Source: Fimbriimonadaceae bacterium (lineage in GTDB: Bacteria > Armatimonadota > Fimbriimonadia > Fimbriimonadales > Fimbriimonadaceae). Taken from it: a DNA stretch of 9,624 nt. The translations under genes and the position numbers were made by a program. The stretch covers positions 1 to 9,624 of the forward strand of contig JADZBW010000228.1 of NCBI GenBank assembly GCA_020851885.1, read 5' to 3'. Under the pieces are notes generated by a model. It saw only the letters and a program-made list of their open reading frames with translations. It was not told the DNA's origin and searched no databases. Positions 1 to 5,923 of this stretch are shown here, piece by piece (within the stretch, counting starts at the first letter, position 1; each line of letters begins with the position of its first letter).

Positions 1-500
1 ACCATGAATTCTTGAAAGTCGACATTGGAGTCCGCGTGCTGGCCGCCGTTCAAGATGTTGAGCATTGGCACCGGCAGCGTGTTCGCGGTGACTCCACCGA
101 TGTATCGGAACAGGGGGAGCTTTGCCGTCATTGCCGCCGCCTTGGCGCAGGCAAGCGAGACGCCTAAAATCGCGTTGGCGCCCAATTTGGCCTTGTTCGG
201 GGTGCCATCGAGTTCCTGAAGGGCCTTGTCGATCCCAATTTGGTCGTTGGCGTCGTGATCGAGCAAAGCGGGAGCAATGATCTCGTTGACGTTCTCGACC
301 GCTTGGAGGACTCCCTTGCCGAGATAGCGCTTCTTATCGCCGTCTCGCAATTCGACGGCTTCAAAGGCGCCGGTACTGGCGCCACTCGGAACTGCGGCGC
401 GACCAAAGGCACCCGACTGGAGGATAACGTCGACTTCGATGGTGGGATTTCCTCGGCTATCGAGGATCTCGCGGGCGGAAATATCTTCTATGTAGGGCAT
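1..500 (-). CDS. eno: Enolase (phosphopyruvate hydratase), N-terminal part, cut by the window edge
   Basis: Enolase interconverts 2-phosphoglycerate and phosphoenolpyruvate in glycolysis, in the cytoplasm. The complement of 500-1 reads without a stop for 166 codons. It begins MPYIEDISAREILDSRGNPT, the typical enolase N-terminus. Residues 38-54 carry VPSGASTGAFEAVELRD, the catalytic-loop motif whose serine binds the second magnesium. Residues 151-166 read NGGQHADSNVDFQEFM, with the substrate-loop histidine at 155. The remaining two thirds, including the metal ligands of the barrel, lie outside the window. The ATG at 500 is chosen because it gives the family's usual N-terminus. No convincing Shine-Dalgarno sequence precedes it. 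The gene is divergent from sdhC across a 206-base gap in which I could not identify a confident promoter. Identification is very secure. Confidence 0.97.
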   Translation of the reverse strand, partial: MPYIEDISAREILDSRGNPTIEVDVILQSGAFGRAAVPSGASTGAFEAVELRDGDKKRYLGKGVLQAVENVNEIIAPALLDHDANDQIGIDKALQELDGTPNKAKLGANAILGVSLACAKAAAMTAKLPLFRYIGGVTANTLPVPMLNILNGGQHADSNVDFQEFM

Positions 501-706
501 GGGCAAGGGACCGGTGATGCAGGGAGCAAGGAATTAACTTAGCTTGGATTTGCTTGGAAAAGACAAGCCGCGCACTTTCGTTCGCTCCTATCCCTCCACT
601 GCCATTTCACCGGGTAGCTTACCTTTCCCGTCCTCGCGATTCCTCACATTCGGCCGTTGCCTCAGTTCCTTTGCAACCAATGCCTAGGTAAGATCATGGG
701 ACCGCT

Positions 707-1426
707 ATGTCGCTCGCCCTTAATCGAGAAAACTACGTATGGCATAAGCTGCACTCCCTTTCGGGGATCATCCCGGTTGGCTTCTACATGCTGCAGCACT
801 TGACTCTGAACTCCTTCACCATCGCCGGACCGGAGAAGTTCAATGGAGTCATTCAGTTCTTCGAGAGTCTGCCCAAGCACCTTCTCTTGGTTCTGGAAAT
901 TGTGGCGATTTGGATTCCGTTGCTGTTTCACGCGGTGTACGGACTGTTCATCGTGAATCGCGGACAGAGCAACTACTTTGAAGGAAAGTACAAGTGGTCG
1001 CAGAACAGGATGTATACAATCCAGCGTTGGAGCGGGTTGTTCCTATTCCTGTTTCTGGCGTTCCACATCGCAACGACAACGGTTGCCAAGTACATCGGCG
1101 GCTCGGCGACGATCATCGAATATGCGGCGTGGCAGGAGAAACTGACGAGCTACGGATACGCGCTCTTCTTCGTGTACTTGCTTGGCGTATTGGCCGCGAG
1201 CTATCACCTCAGCTATGGAGTGTGGAACTTCTGCATTCGCTGGGGAATCACGATTTCAGACAAAGCACAGCTTCGCATTCAGAAATTCTCATTTGGGATG
1301 TTCATCGCCGTGACTCTGCTTGGTTGGTCCGTGCTTGTTGGATTCCTCATTCACAAGCCTGTTGTAGGCGCTGAGAATACGCCCGCGATGACGCGCATTG
1401 TCGAGCTGGGTCTGCCCTTCGCCTAG
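707..1426 (+). CDS. sdhC: Succinate dehydrogenase cytochrome b558 subunit (membrane anchor)
   Basis: This is the dihaem membrane anchor of the single-subunit-anchor type of succinate:menaquinone oxidoreductase or fumarate reductase (Bacillus SdhC-like). It would carry electrons between the SdhB iron-sulfur subunit and quinone in the cytoplasmic membrane. The 239 residues hold five hydrophobic segments, at about 19-33, 59-84, 106-126, 150-175 and 193-216. Histidines 31, 75, 120 and 167 fall one per helix in the first four helices. Their spacing is close to that of the four haem ligands of Bacillus subtilis SdhC (28, 70, 113, 155), so both haems should be bound. The N-terminus WHKLHSLSGIIPVGFYMLQH is typical of the family. 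The ATG at 707 has only a weak GGGA upstream. No sdhA or sdhB lies in the window: the next gene is convergent, with 7 bases between stop codons. The gene ends in TAG. Confidence 0.93.
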   Translation: MSLALNRENYVWHKLHSLSGIIPVGFYMLQHLTLNSFTIAGPEKFNGVIQFFESLPKHLLLVLEIVAIWIPLLFHAVYGLFIVNRGQSNYFEGKYKWSQNRMYTIQRWSGLFLFLFLAFHIATTTVAKYIGGSATIIEYAAWQEKLTSYGYALFFVYLLGVLAASYHLSYGVWNFCIRWGITISDKAQLRIQKFSFGMFIAVTLLGWSVLVGFLIHKPVVGAENTPAMTRIVELGLPFA

Positions 1427-1433
1427 TCCGGGA

Positions 1434-2072
1434 CTATTCCAGTTTTCCGTTCAGGGCAACCTTCAACATGGTGTCGAAGGCCGAATCGGGCATCGGTCGA
1501 GGGCCTCCGATCTGCTTGGAAATCAGGATCACATTGGCGATTCTCTCCAGTGTCTCCATGCGGTTATAGGCGTCACCCAAGTCTCGTCCCATGACTACCG
1601 CGCCGTGATGGCTCATCAGAAAGGTCTTGTGATCCTCAAGGAGGGGCTCGATCGCGTCCGGCACCTCGTTGGTCCCCGGCATGGCAAAGGGGACAGTCGG
1701 CACACTGCCCAGCACATAGGCTGCTTCCGGCATCAAATTATCCGGAATATCCTCCCCGGCAAGAGCGAATGCCGTCGCCGTTGGGGGGTGGGCATGGATG
1801 ACCGCCTGGCAATCGGGGCGCTTCGCGAGGATGCGCACATGGAGTTTGATCTCGCTCGATGGCTTTCCTTCGCCAACCGGATTGCCGTGATTATCAATCA
1901 CCACCAGATCATCTGGCTTAAGGTGTCCCAGGCTGATACCGGTTGGCGTGCACAAGATCTGGCGACTACTGAGCCTTGCTGATAGATTGCCTTCGGCGGC
2001 TCCGACAAGCCCGCGTTGCCAAAGCCGGCGGCCAATCTCGCACATGGTCGCTCTAATCTGGAGATCCTTCAT
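1434..2072 (-). CDS. Class II aldolase/adducin family protein (fuculose-phosphate aldolase-like)
   Basis: This is a zinc-dependent class II aldolase of the FucA/AraD/adducin-head family, which cleaves or epimerises short sugar phosphates such as L-fuculose 1-phosphate. It has 212 residues, against 215 in Escherichia coli FucA. The glycine-rich phosphate-binding segment AAEGNLSARL is at 25-34. The catalytic acid is probably Glu74 in PSSEIKLH. Zinc ligands are His93 and His95 in VIHAHPP and a third histidine in SHHGAV at 155/156. All key residues are present, so the enzyme should be active. The substrate cannot be read from sequence: FucA, ribulose-phosphate aldolase and methylthioribulose-phosphate dehydratase share this fold, and no sugar-pathway gene is nearby. 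The ATG at 2072 aligns with the FucA start but has no Shine-Dalgarno sequence. A CATAAT box (2083-2088, minus strand) lies so close to the ATG that a very short leader is possible. The stop is TAG. Confidence 0.9.
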   Translation of the reverse strand: MKDLQIRATMCEIGRRLWQRGLVGAAEGNLSARLSSRQILCTPTGISLGHLKPDDLVVIDNHGNPVGEGKPSSEIKLHVRILAKRPDCQAVIHAHPPTATAFALAGEDIPDNLMPEAAYVLGSVPTVPFAMPGTNEVPDAIEPLLEDHKTFLMSHHGAVVMGRDLGDAYNRMETLERIANVILISKQIGGPRPMPDSAFDTMLKVALNGKLE

Positions 2073-2534
2073 CCAGGGTGGATTATGGACCCTTCAAAGG
2101 CATGGGTGCAGGTCCATCGATATATCCTGCCGGCACGGCTACTCGAAATACCCCGACGAACGCCTCCTTGCGAGCAGTTTTGGAAAGCGCGGTTTGCCCT
2201 GGGAATCCGCGTCGGTTGCGTCAGGAGTTCCCAAGTCCTTTGAATGAGCGTTTAACAAGATGCCGTTTGGAAACACCCACCGACCATCGCTCTGGCGAAG
2301 CACAATCGGATGTCAGTGATGCCAGGCGCCCGGAAGGACTCCGCGGACAAGTCCGCCCGCGACAAGCCAAAGACCAAACTTACCGGTATACATCGCCCTT
2401 ACCTACGGAACGATGTCGCTGTAGCAGGGCTTCGACGGGTTGCACACGTCGCCATTCATACCGATGATCCGACTCAATTATGAGGCATATTGTGTCAAAA
2501 GCCACAAACCTCTATATGAATATTTTATGCAGCG
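2073..2534. other. 462-base intergenic region upstream of the aldolase gene, no secure gene
   Basis: This gap separates the start of the aldolase gene from the 3' end of guaB, both on the minus strand, so it should contain the aldolase promoter and the guaB terminator. I could not identify either with confidence. It contains a 6-base inverted repeat (gcggac at 2343-2348, gtccgc at 2351-2356) and an AT-rich stretch at 2508-2530 just beyond the guaB stop. It also holds one short plus-strand open frame with coding-like codon use, listed separately. A TTGACA box on the minus strand (2498-2493) has no -10 element at normal spacing. The composition fits a non-coding spacer or an eroded gene. Confidence 0.5.
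2310..2483 (+). CDS. Doubtful small ORF, 57 residues, lysine/arginine-rich N-terminal half
   Basis: An ATG at 2310 opens a 57-codon frame ending in TGA at 2481-2483 inside the long gap. The N-terminal half is rich in Lys, Arg, Asp and Ser (for example KDSADKSARDKPKTKLTG). From about 2319 to 2375 its codons mostly end in G or C, like the real genes here. No Shine-Dalgarno sequence precedes the ATG, no domain is recognised, and the frame stays open upstream to a TAA at 2253. It may be a small basic protein, a remnant of a decayed gene, or chance. The opposite strand is also open here for about 50 codons, which weakens the case. Confidence 0.18.
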   Translation: MSVMPGARKDSADKSARDKPKTKLTGIHRPYLRNDVAVAGLRRVAHVAIHTDDPTQL

Positions 2535-4013
2535 CTATTCCGTTTCCCAGCTGCCAATTGGCGAAGAGTAGTTGGGTGGCTCTTTGGTGATCCAAACGTC
2601 GTGCGGATGGCTTTCCCGCAGGCCCGCACCCGTAATCTTGATGAATTCGGCGTTGGATCGCAGTTCGGTAAGCGACGACGCTCCGACATAGCCCATGCCG
2701 GATCGAAGGCCGCCAATCAGTTGAGCCATCGTATCGGCAAGGGGACCCTTGAAAGGAACTCGACCTTCGACACCTTCAGGAACGATGACTCCACCAGCTT
2801 CCTTGACCTGCATATAACGGTCGCTGGAACCGATCTTCATCGCCGCCATGGAGCCCATTCCCCGATAGACTTTGTAAGCCCGGTTTCGATAGATTTCAAG
2901 CTCTCCAGGAGACTCTTCGCAACCGGCGAACATGTTGCCCATCATGACGCTGCTCGCCCCGGCGGCCAGGCACTTCACGATGTCCCCCGAACTTCGAATA
3001 CCGCCATCGGCAATCGTCGGAATACCCAGGCGATTGGCTTCCTCACAGCAGTCGAGCACGGCCGTGAACTGAGGGACTCCGACACCGGCGACGACGCGCG
3101 TCGTGCAAATCGAGCCCGCGCCAATCCCCAGGCGCAGTCCATCTGCCCCGAGGTCGTGAAGCGCCTTGACTCCAGCCTTGGTGGCCACGTTACCGGCAAT
3201 TACTTTCAATTCGGGCAGTTTGGCCTTGAGTAACTTCACACACTCCATGACCCCGCGGGAGTGGCCATGAGCGGCATCGATCACAACGAAATCGACTCCG
3301 GCGTCCAAGAGGGCTTTCGACCGCTCGTAAGGTTGCCTTAGTGCGCCAATGGCGGCACCGCAGATCAATCGCCCCTGACGATCTTTGGTGGCATGGGGAT
3401 GTCGCTGGACTTTGAGGATGTCCTTGATGGTGATCAGGCCTTTGAGCATGCCCTTGTCGTCCACGATCGGGAGTTTCTCAATTCGATGGTCGGCCAGCAT
3501 CGCCTGAGCCTGATCGAGCGTCGTCCCTACGGCGGCAGTGACCAAGTTTTCGGTGGTCATCCTTTCGCGAATGAGCTTGGTGTAGTCCGTTTCGAATCGG
3601 ATGTCGCGATTGGTCAAGATGCCAACGAGCTTGCCGGTGTCGTCGATGATGGGCACGCCTGAAATGTGGAAATGCTACATCAGGTTCACTGCATCCTGAA
3701 TCGTCTCATCGGGCCCGAGTTTGAATGGGTTGGTGATGACGCCGCTCTCTGAGCGCTTCACTCGGTCGACCTGTTCGGCCTGCTGCTCGATGCTCATGTT
3801 TCGGTGGATCACGCCGACTCCGCCTTCGCGGGCGATGCCAATCGCCATGCGAGAATCGGTAACGGTGTCCATTGGGGCAGCCACGATCGGGATATTGAGC
3901 GTGATGCCGGGCAGAAACGTGGTGGAAGTGTCGGCCTCGCTGGGCAAGACCTGGGTTTCTCTGGGAATTAGTAGTACGTCGTCGAAGCTAAGTCCTTCGC
4001 GAAAAGCTGGCAT
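2535..4013 (-). pseudogene. guaB: IMP dehydrogenase, full length but interrupted by an in-frame TAG at codon 113
   Basis: IMP dehydrogenase oxidises IMP to XMP with NAD, the committed step of GMP synthesis. The frame from ATG 4013 to TAG 2535-2537 spans 492 codons, close to the usual length of about 488. The start MPAFREGLSFDDVLLIP is typical and has an AAGGAG ribosome binding site five bases upstream. Residues 1-112 form the first part of the barrel. Two CBS (Bateman) repeats follow to about residue 205. The catalytic loop GIGAGSICTTR has Cys303. The phosphate-binding segment ADGGIRSSGD, the Arg-Tyr pair in SSDRYMQ (about 399-400) and the flap PEGVEGRVPFKG are all intact. Codon 113 is TAG, between LM and HFHISGVP, with the same frame on both sides. 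Everything else is conserved, so this is a very recent nonsense mutation, a sequence error or readthrough. A 373-codon fragment could restart at GTG 3656 but would lack part of the barrel. Confidence 0.93.
3675..3677 (-). other. Premature amber codon inside guaB
   Basis: The plus strand reads cta here, giving TAG on the coding strand. Reading frames upstream and downstream are in register, so no indel is involved. By family alignment the position lies at the start of the first CBS repeat, in the stretch corresponding to E. coli LTERNGFAGYP. There the aligned residue is glutamate, so a single G-to-T change from GAG would explain it. Confidence 0.9.
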
Positions 4014-4018
4014 TGGGG

Positions 4019-4043
4019 CTCCTTGGCTTTTCAGTAAATTATG
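4019..4043 (-). promoter_or_regulatory. guaB ribosome binding site and candidate -10 box
   Basis: AAGGAG (complement of 4019-4024) lies five bases before the guaB ATG and decides the start at 4013 over an ATG 18 codons upstream. A CATAAT hexamer (complement of 4038-4043) sits 24 bases upstream of the ATG and could be a -10 element giving a short leader. No good -35 lies at the expected distance, so the promoter part is weak. Confidence 0.5.
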
Positions 4044-4210
4044 GCGGATGCGAGGGCCCGGAAACACGCGTCCTGGGGCCTTGGTTGGTACGTGTCAATT
4101 AATGGCAAGAGGATTATCCAGTCGTCGATCGGCGCTCCAGGCTATCAAAGGGTCAGAGGGTGAAGGATCCAGCCATTCAGAACGAATTTGTGGAAAGGTC
4201 AAGATAGGCC

Positions 4211-4801
4211 ATGGAAACATCAGGATCTGAATTGGATCCAGTATTGAAACGAAAGCGGTATCTGAGTTTCCTCGGGCTGGCGCTGATTGCGTCATCGATA
4301 TTCCTCTTTGCACTGGCAACATCCCAGAGCAATTCGATCGCCTATGAGCCAGCTTGGTTAAGGGCGATTCCGCCGATAGAAAATCGGAATGAACAGTTCG
4401 ACGCGACCGACTTGTCGTTCACTCGATCGAAATTCAGCGATGGGGTGGCGACTCACCACGCATCGAGATTGGCTCCGATGTCCTACGATGGTTTTGTTGA
4501 GAGGATGCGCAAGGACCTGACTTCCTCGTCTGGCTGGGAAGAGTACATCCCGGCAAATTCCAAGACGGTCACTTGGTCCAAAGCCGACCGGAGTGGCAAC
4601 TACACAATTTGGGGAATGGATGTCGGCGGAAAGGTCCAGGTCATGAGCAGCTGCGTTCGGAACCTGACTTGGCTAGAAAAAGCAGGTCGATGGTGTCGCA
4701 GAATGGTAGGTTCAAAGTACGTCGCGGCAAGGTGTGGAAAGCCCAATTGCCGGTCGATAGACCTACCAATCGACGAATTTGCACGATACTGTGGGCGTTG
4801 A
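4211..4801 (+). CDS. Unrecognised single-pass membrane protein, first of a tandem paralogous pair
   Basis: I do not recognise this family. The 196-residue product has a positively charged start (LKRKR at 12-16) and one strongly hydrophobic segment at about 17-36, then a region likely outside the membrane. A core at about 91-165 contains SYDGFVERM, DLTSSSGWEEY and NLTWLEKAGRW. The next gene shows the same order: acidic-hydrophobic helix, LT-x3-GW, a strand-like middle and a Trp/Arg-rich end. A tail of about 30 residues carries three of the protein's five cysteines (148, 162, 175, 180, 194). The ATG at 4211 has a GGAAAGG 12 bases away. TTG 4232, with AGGA six bases before it, is an alternative start. 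The gene is divergent from guaB. It is the only complete gene here ending in TGA, which overlaps the next start. I infer an envelope role; function is unknown. Confidence 0.72.
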   Translation: METSGSELDPVLKRKRYLSFLGLALIASSIFLFALATSQSNSIAYEPAWLRAIPPIENRNEQFDATDLSFTRSKFSDGVATHHASRLAPMSYDGFVERMRKDLTSSSGWEEYIPANSKTVTWSKADRSGNYTIWGMDVGGKVQVMSSCVRNLTWLEKAGRWCRRMVGSKYVAARCGKPNCRSIDLPIDEFARYCGR

Positions 4802-5271
4802 CTAAGTCTGGCAAGCGGTGGTTGGGTGGAACAGTAGGCGCGATCGCATTGCTGATCGGTTGTGGCGCCATTCTCGTGTCCTCAGCGCCGAGAGCGCTTA
4901 TCCCAAGGTTTCTGAGAGGATATGAATCAAAGGAGCGAGTGACGATCTACAATGCGGGGGTTCACCGGATCGTGCGGGCGGGCCGGGAGACCTATGTCCC
5001 GCAAGTCTTGGTCACGGAAAACCAGTCCTTCCAGATTTCGGGGCCTTTCGAAGACCTCCTCGCGATCGCCCAAGAGGAACTGACCGCGGACCGTGGATGG
5101 GACTTTAGCGCGGCGCCTCGCGATGGGGTTGCCAAGTTTCATCAGCGGACAACGAACACGACGATCGACCTAAGGCGTAACTTGCGGGCGGTGAATGTCA
5201 CCGTCGCCCAAACGCGCTTTGCTACTTTGGCCGATCGAATCCGCCAATGGTGGTCCGGCATCCGGTCCTAG
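4798..5271 (+). CDS. Unrecognised membrane-anchored protein or lipoprotein, second of the paralogous pair
   Basis: The start is taken as TTG 4798, which overlaps the TGA of the preceding gene (TTGA), a usual sign of translational coupling. An open frame continues upstream to an ATG at 4573, but that stretch lies inside the preceding gene and reads like a shadow. The 157-residue product has a basic start (KSGKRW), a hydrophobic stretch at 9-28 and a lipobox-like LIGC at 19-22, so it may be a lipoprotein with Cys22 or a simple signal anchor. Its C-terminal region (about 83-155) has PFEDLLAIAQ, ELTADRGWDF and ADRIRQWW, matching the order of motifs in the upstream protein. Apart from the initiator there is no methionine in the product. 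No function can be assigned. The stop is TAG, 91 bases before the next gene. Confidence 0.65.
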   Translation: MTKSGKRWLGGTVGAIALLIGCGAILVSSAPRALIPRFLRGYESKERVTIYNAGVHRIVRAGRETYVPQVLVTENQSFQISGPFEDLLAIAQEELTADRGWDFSAAPRDGVAKFHQRTTNTTIDLRRNLRAVNVTVAQTRFATLADRIRQWWSGIRS

Positions 5272-5351
5272 AAAACCAAGACCCTCGACTGTCTCAAATT
5301 ACTCCCATCATGCAAGTGCGAGTCGTAACAAGAGACGGCTCGATGCTCAAG

Positions 5352-5357
5352 AGGAGG
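5352..5357 (+). promoter_or_regulatory. Strong ribosome binding site of the lipoprotein gene
   Basis: AGGAGG lies five bases before ATG 5363. It decides that start over upstream in-frame codons within the preceding gene. A weak hairpin (5320-5326 with 5335-5341, one G-T pair) lies just upstream. Confidence 0.75.
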
Positions 5358-5362
5358 CCAAT

Positions 5363-5827
5363 ATGAAGAAACTGAATGCGGTGCTGCTGGGCACCGCGAT
5401 CATGATTCCGTGGGTTGTGAATGGCTGCAACCCGGAGGTGGCGGAAGCCACCCAAGGGATCGAAGTCGTTTCGGTCAGGTTGGAAGATTGGAAGAACCCG
5501 GAGGATGGCAAAACATACATTGTGGCCATGCCCACTTGGCGGAACAACGGTTCCAGTCCCGTTCGTCAAGCGACGTTCTTCGCTCACATCGACGGACTCG
5601 ATGAGAAGCTTCAGTCCAATGACGAGCCGAAGGAGCCCCAATTCTTTGGAGGCATCGCCGATACCGGGGTAACCGTCACCCCGGCAAAGGTCCCTCAGGA
5701 AGGGGTCGTTCTTGGTGTCAAAGAGGACATCGAGAAGGCGCTTGGAAAGTTGAAACCCGAGGCAGTCCAAGTTGAGGCAGTCGGGTCGACCAAGGACTTT
5801 GTTCCGCCTCAAGGATCGGGCGCTTAG
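5363..5827 (+). CDS. Putative lipoprotein, 154 residues, family not recognised
   Basis: The product starts MKKLNAVLLGTAIMIPWVVNGC. This has a two-lysine n-region, a hydrophobic core and a lipobox-like VNGC with Cys22 as the likely lipidated residue; Asn at -2 is less usual. Mature residues 33-80 are rich in alternating hydrophobic residues (GIEVVSVRLEDW, TYIVAMPTWRNNGSSPVRQ). This suggests a beta-sandwich of the kind seen in small periplasmic Ig-like or FxLYD-type domains; that is only an inference. The C-terminal part (about 109-154) includes a charged helix, EDIEKALGKLKPEAV, and ends PPQGSGA. There are no catalytic motifs and no cysteine besides Cys22. It follows the paralogous membrane pair on the same strand after 91 bases and may share their transcript, which suggests an envelope task. 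The stop is TAG. Confidence 0.78.
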   Translation: MKKLNAVLLGTAIMIPWVVNGCNPEVAEATQGIEVVSVRLEDWKNPEDGKTYIVAMPTWRNNGSSPVRQATFFAHIDGLDEKLQSNDEPKEPQFFGGIADTGVTVTPAKVPQEGVVLGVKEDIEKALGKLKPEAVQVEAVGSTKDFVPPQGSGA

Positions 5828-5838
5828 TTCCTCCCAAC

Positions 5839-5888
5839 AATCGGACGCCGAGGCTTTCACGGAGGTGCGAATGCCAACGCGTCCGGAT
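5839..5888 (+). promoter_or_regulatory. Inverted repeat in the serA leader enclosing a ribosome binding site
   Basis: CGGACGC (5842-5848) is a perfect reverse complement of GCGTCCG (5879-5885). Flanking AT and GAT bases extend it across a one-base bulge. The 30-base loop holds GGAGGT (5861-5866) and the ATG of a short upstream ORF; the 3' arm lies within that ORF. A CCTCC at 5830-5834 could alternatively pair with the same GGAGG. No run of T follows, so it does not look like a terminator. Confidence 0.4.
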
Positions 5889-5912
5889 TCATCTCCACCG
5901 CCGAGAGGATAA
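5871..5912 (+). CDS. Candidate 13-residue leader peptide upstream of serA
   Basis: ATG 5871 follows GGAGGT with four bases between (TGCG A counted from the last G of GGAGG gives five), a better ribosome binding site than that of serA itself. The frame encodes MPTRPDSSPPPRG and stops at TAA 5910-5912, 11 bases before the serA ATG. It contains two adjacent serine codons (TCA TCT) and three adjacent prolines, the latter a known class of ribosome-slowing sequence relieved by EF-P. Its place directly before a serine-biosynthesis gene suggests an attenuating or coupling leader. With so short a frame, chance remains a serious alternative. Confidence 0.35.
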   Translation: MPTRPDSSPPPRG

Positions 5913-5923
5913 ACTTCTGAACC

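Noticed and set aside
994..1374. A 126-codon plus-strand frame inside sdhC.
   Set aside because: It lies entirely within sdhC in another frame and has no recognisable features.
2078..2467. A 129-codon plus-strand open frame across the gap upstream of the aldolase gene.
   Set aside because: No Shine-Dalgarno sequence, irregular Pro/Arg/Cys-rich composition, no domain, and it overlaps a better-looking short frame. It is probably chance.
2493..2498. TTGACA on the minus strand in the gap, followed by CATAAT, as an aldolase promoter.
   Set aside because: The spacing is only about 10 bases and the site is more than 400 bases from the aldolase start.
3675..3677. Reassignment of TAG to a sense codon, such as pyrrolysine, to explain the guaB interruption.
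   Set aside because: TAG is the normal terminator of at least six other genes in the window, so general reassignment would extend all of them.
4093..4098. TTGACA on the minus strand upstream of guaB, as a -35 box.
   Set aside because: No -10-like hexamer lies 16-18 bases downstream; the nearest CATAAT is about 50 bases away.
4573..4797. An in-frame extension of the second membrane protein back to ATG 4573.
   Set aside because: This stretch lies wholly within the upstream gene, reads as a basic low-information shadow, and would place the hydrophobic anchor internally. TTG 4798 with the TTGA overlap fits better.
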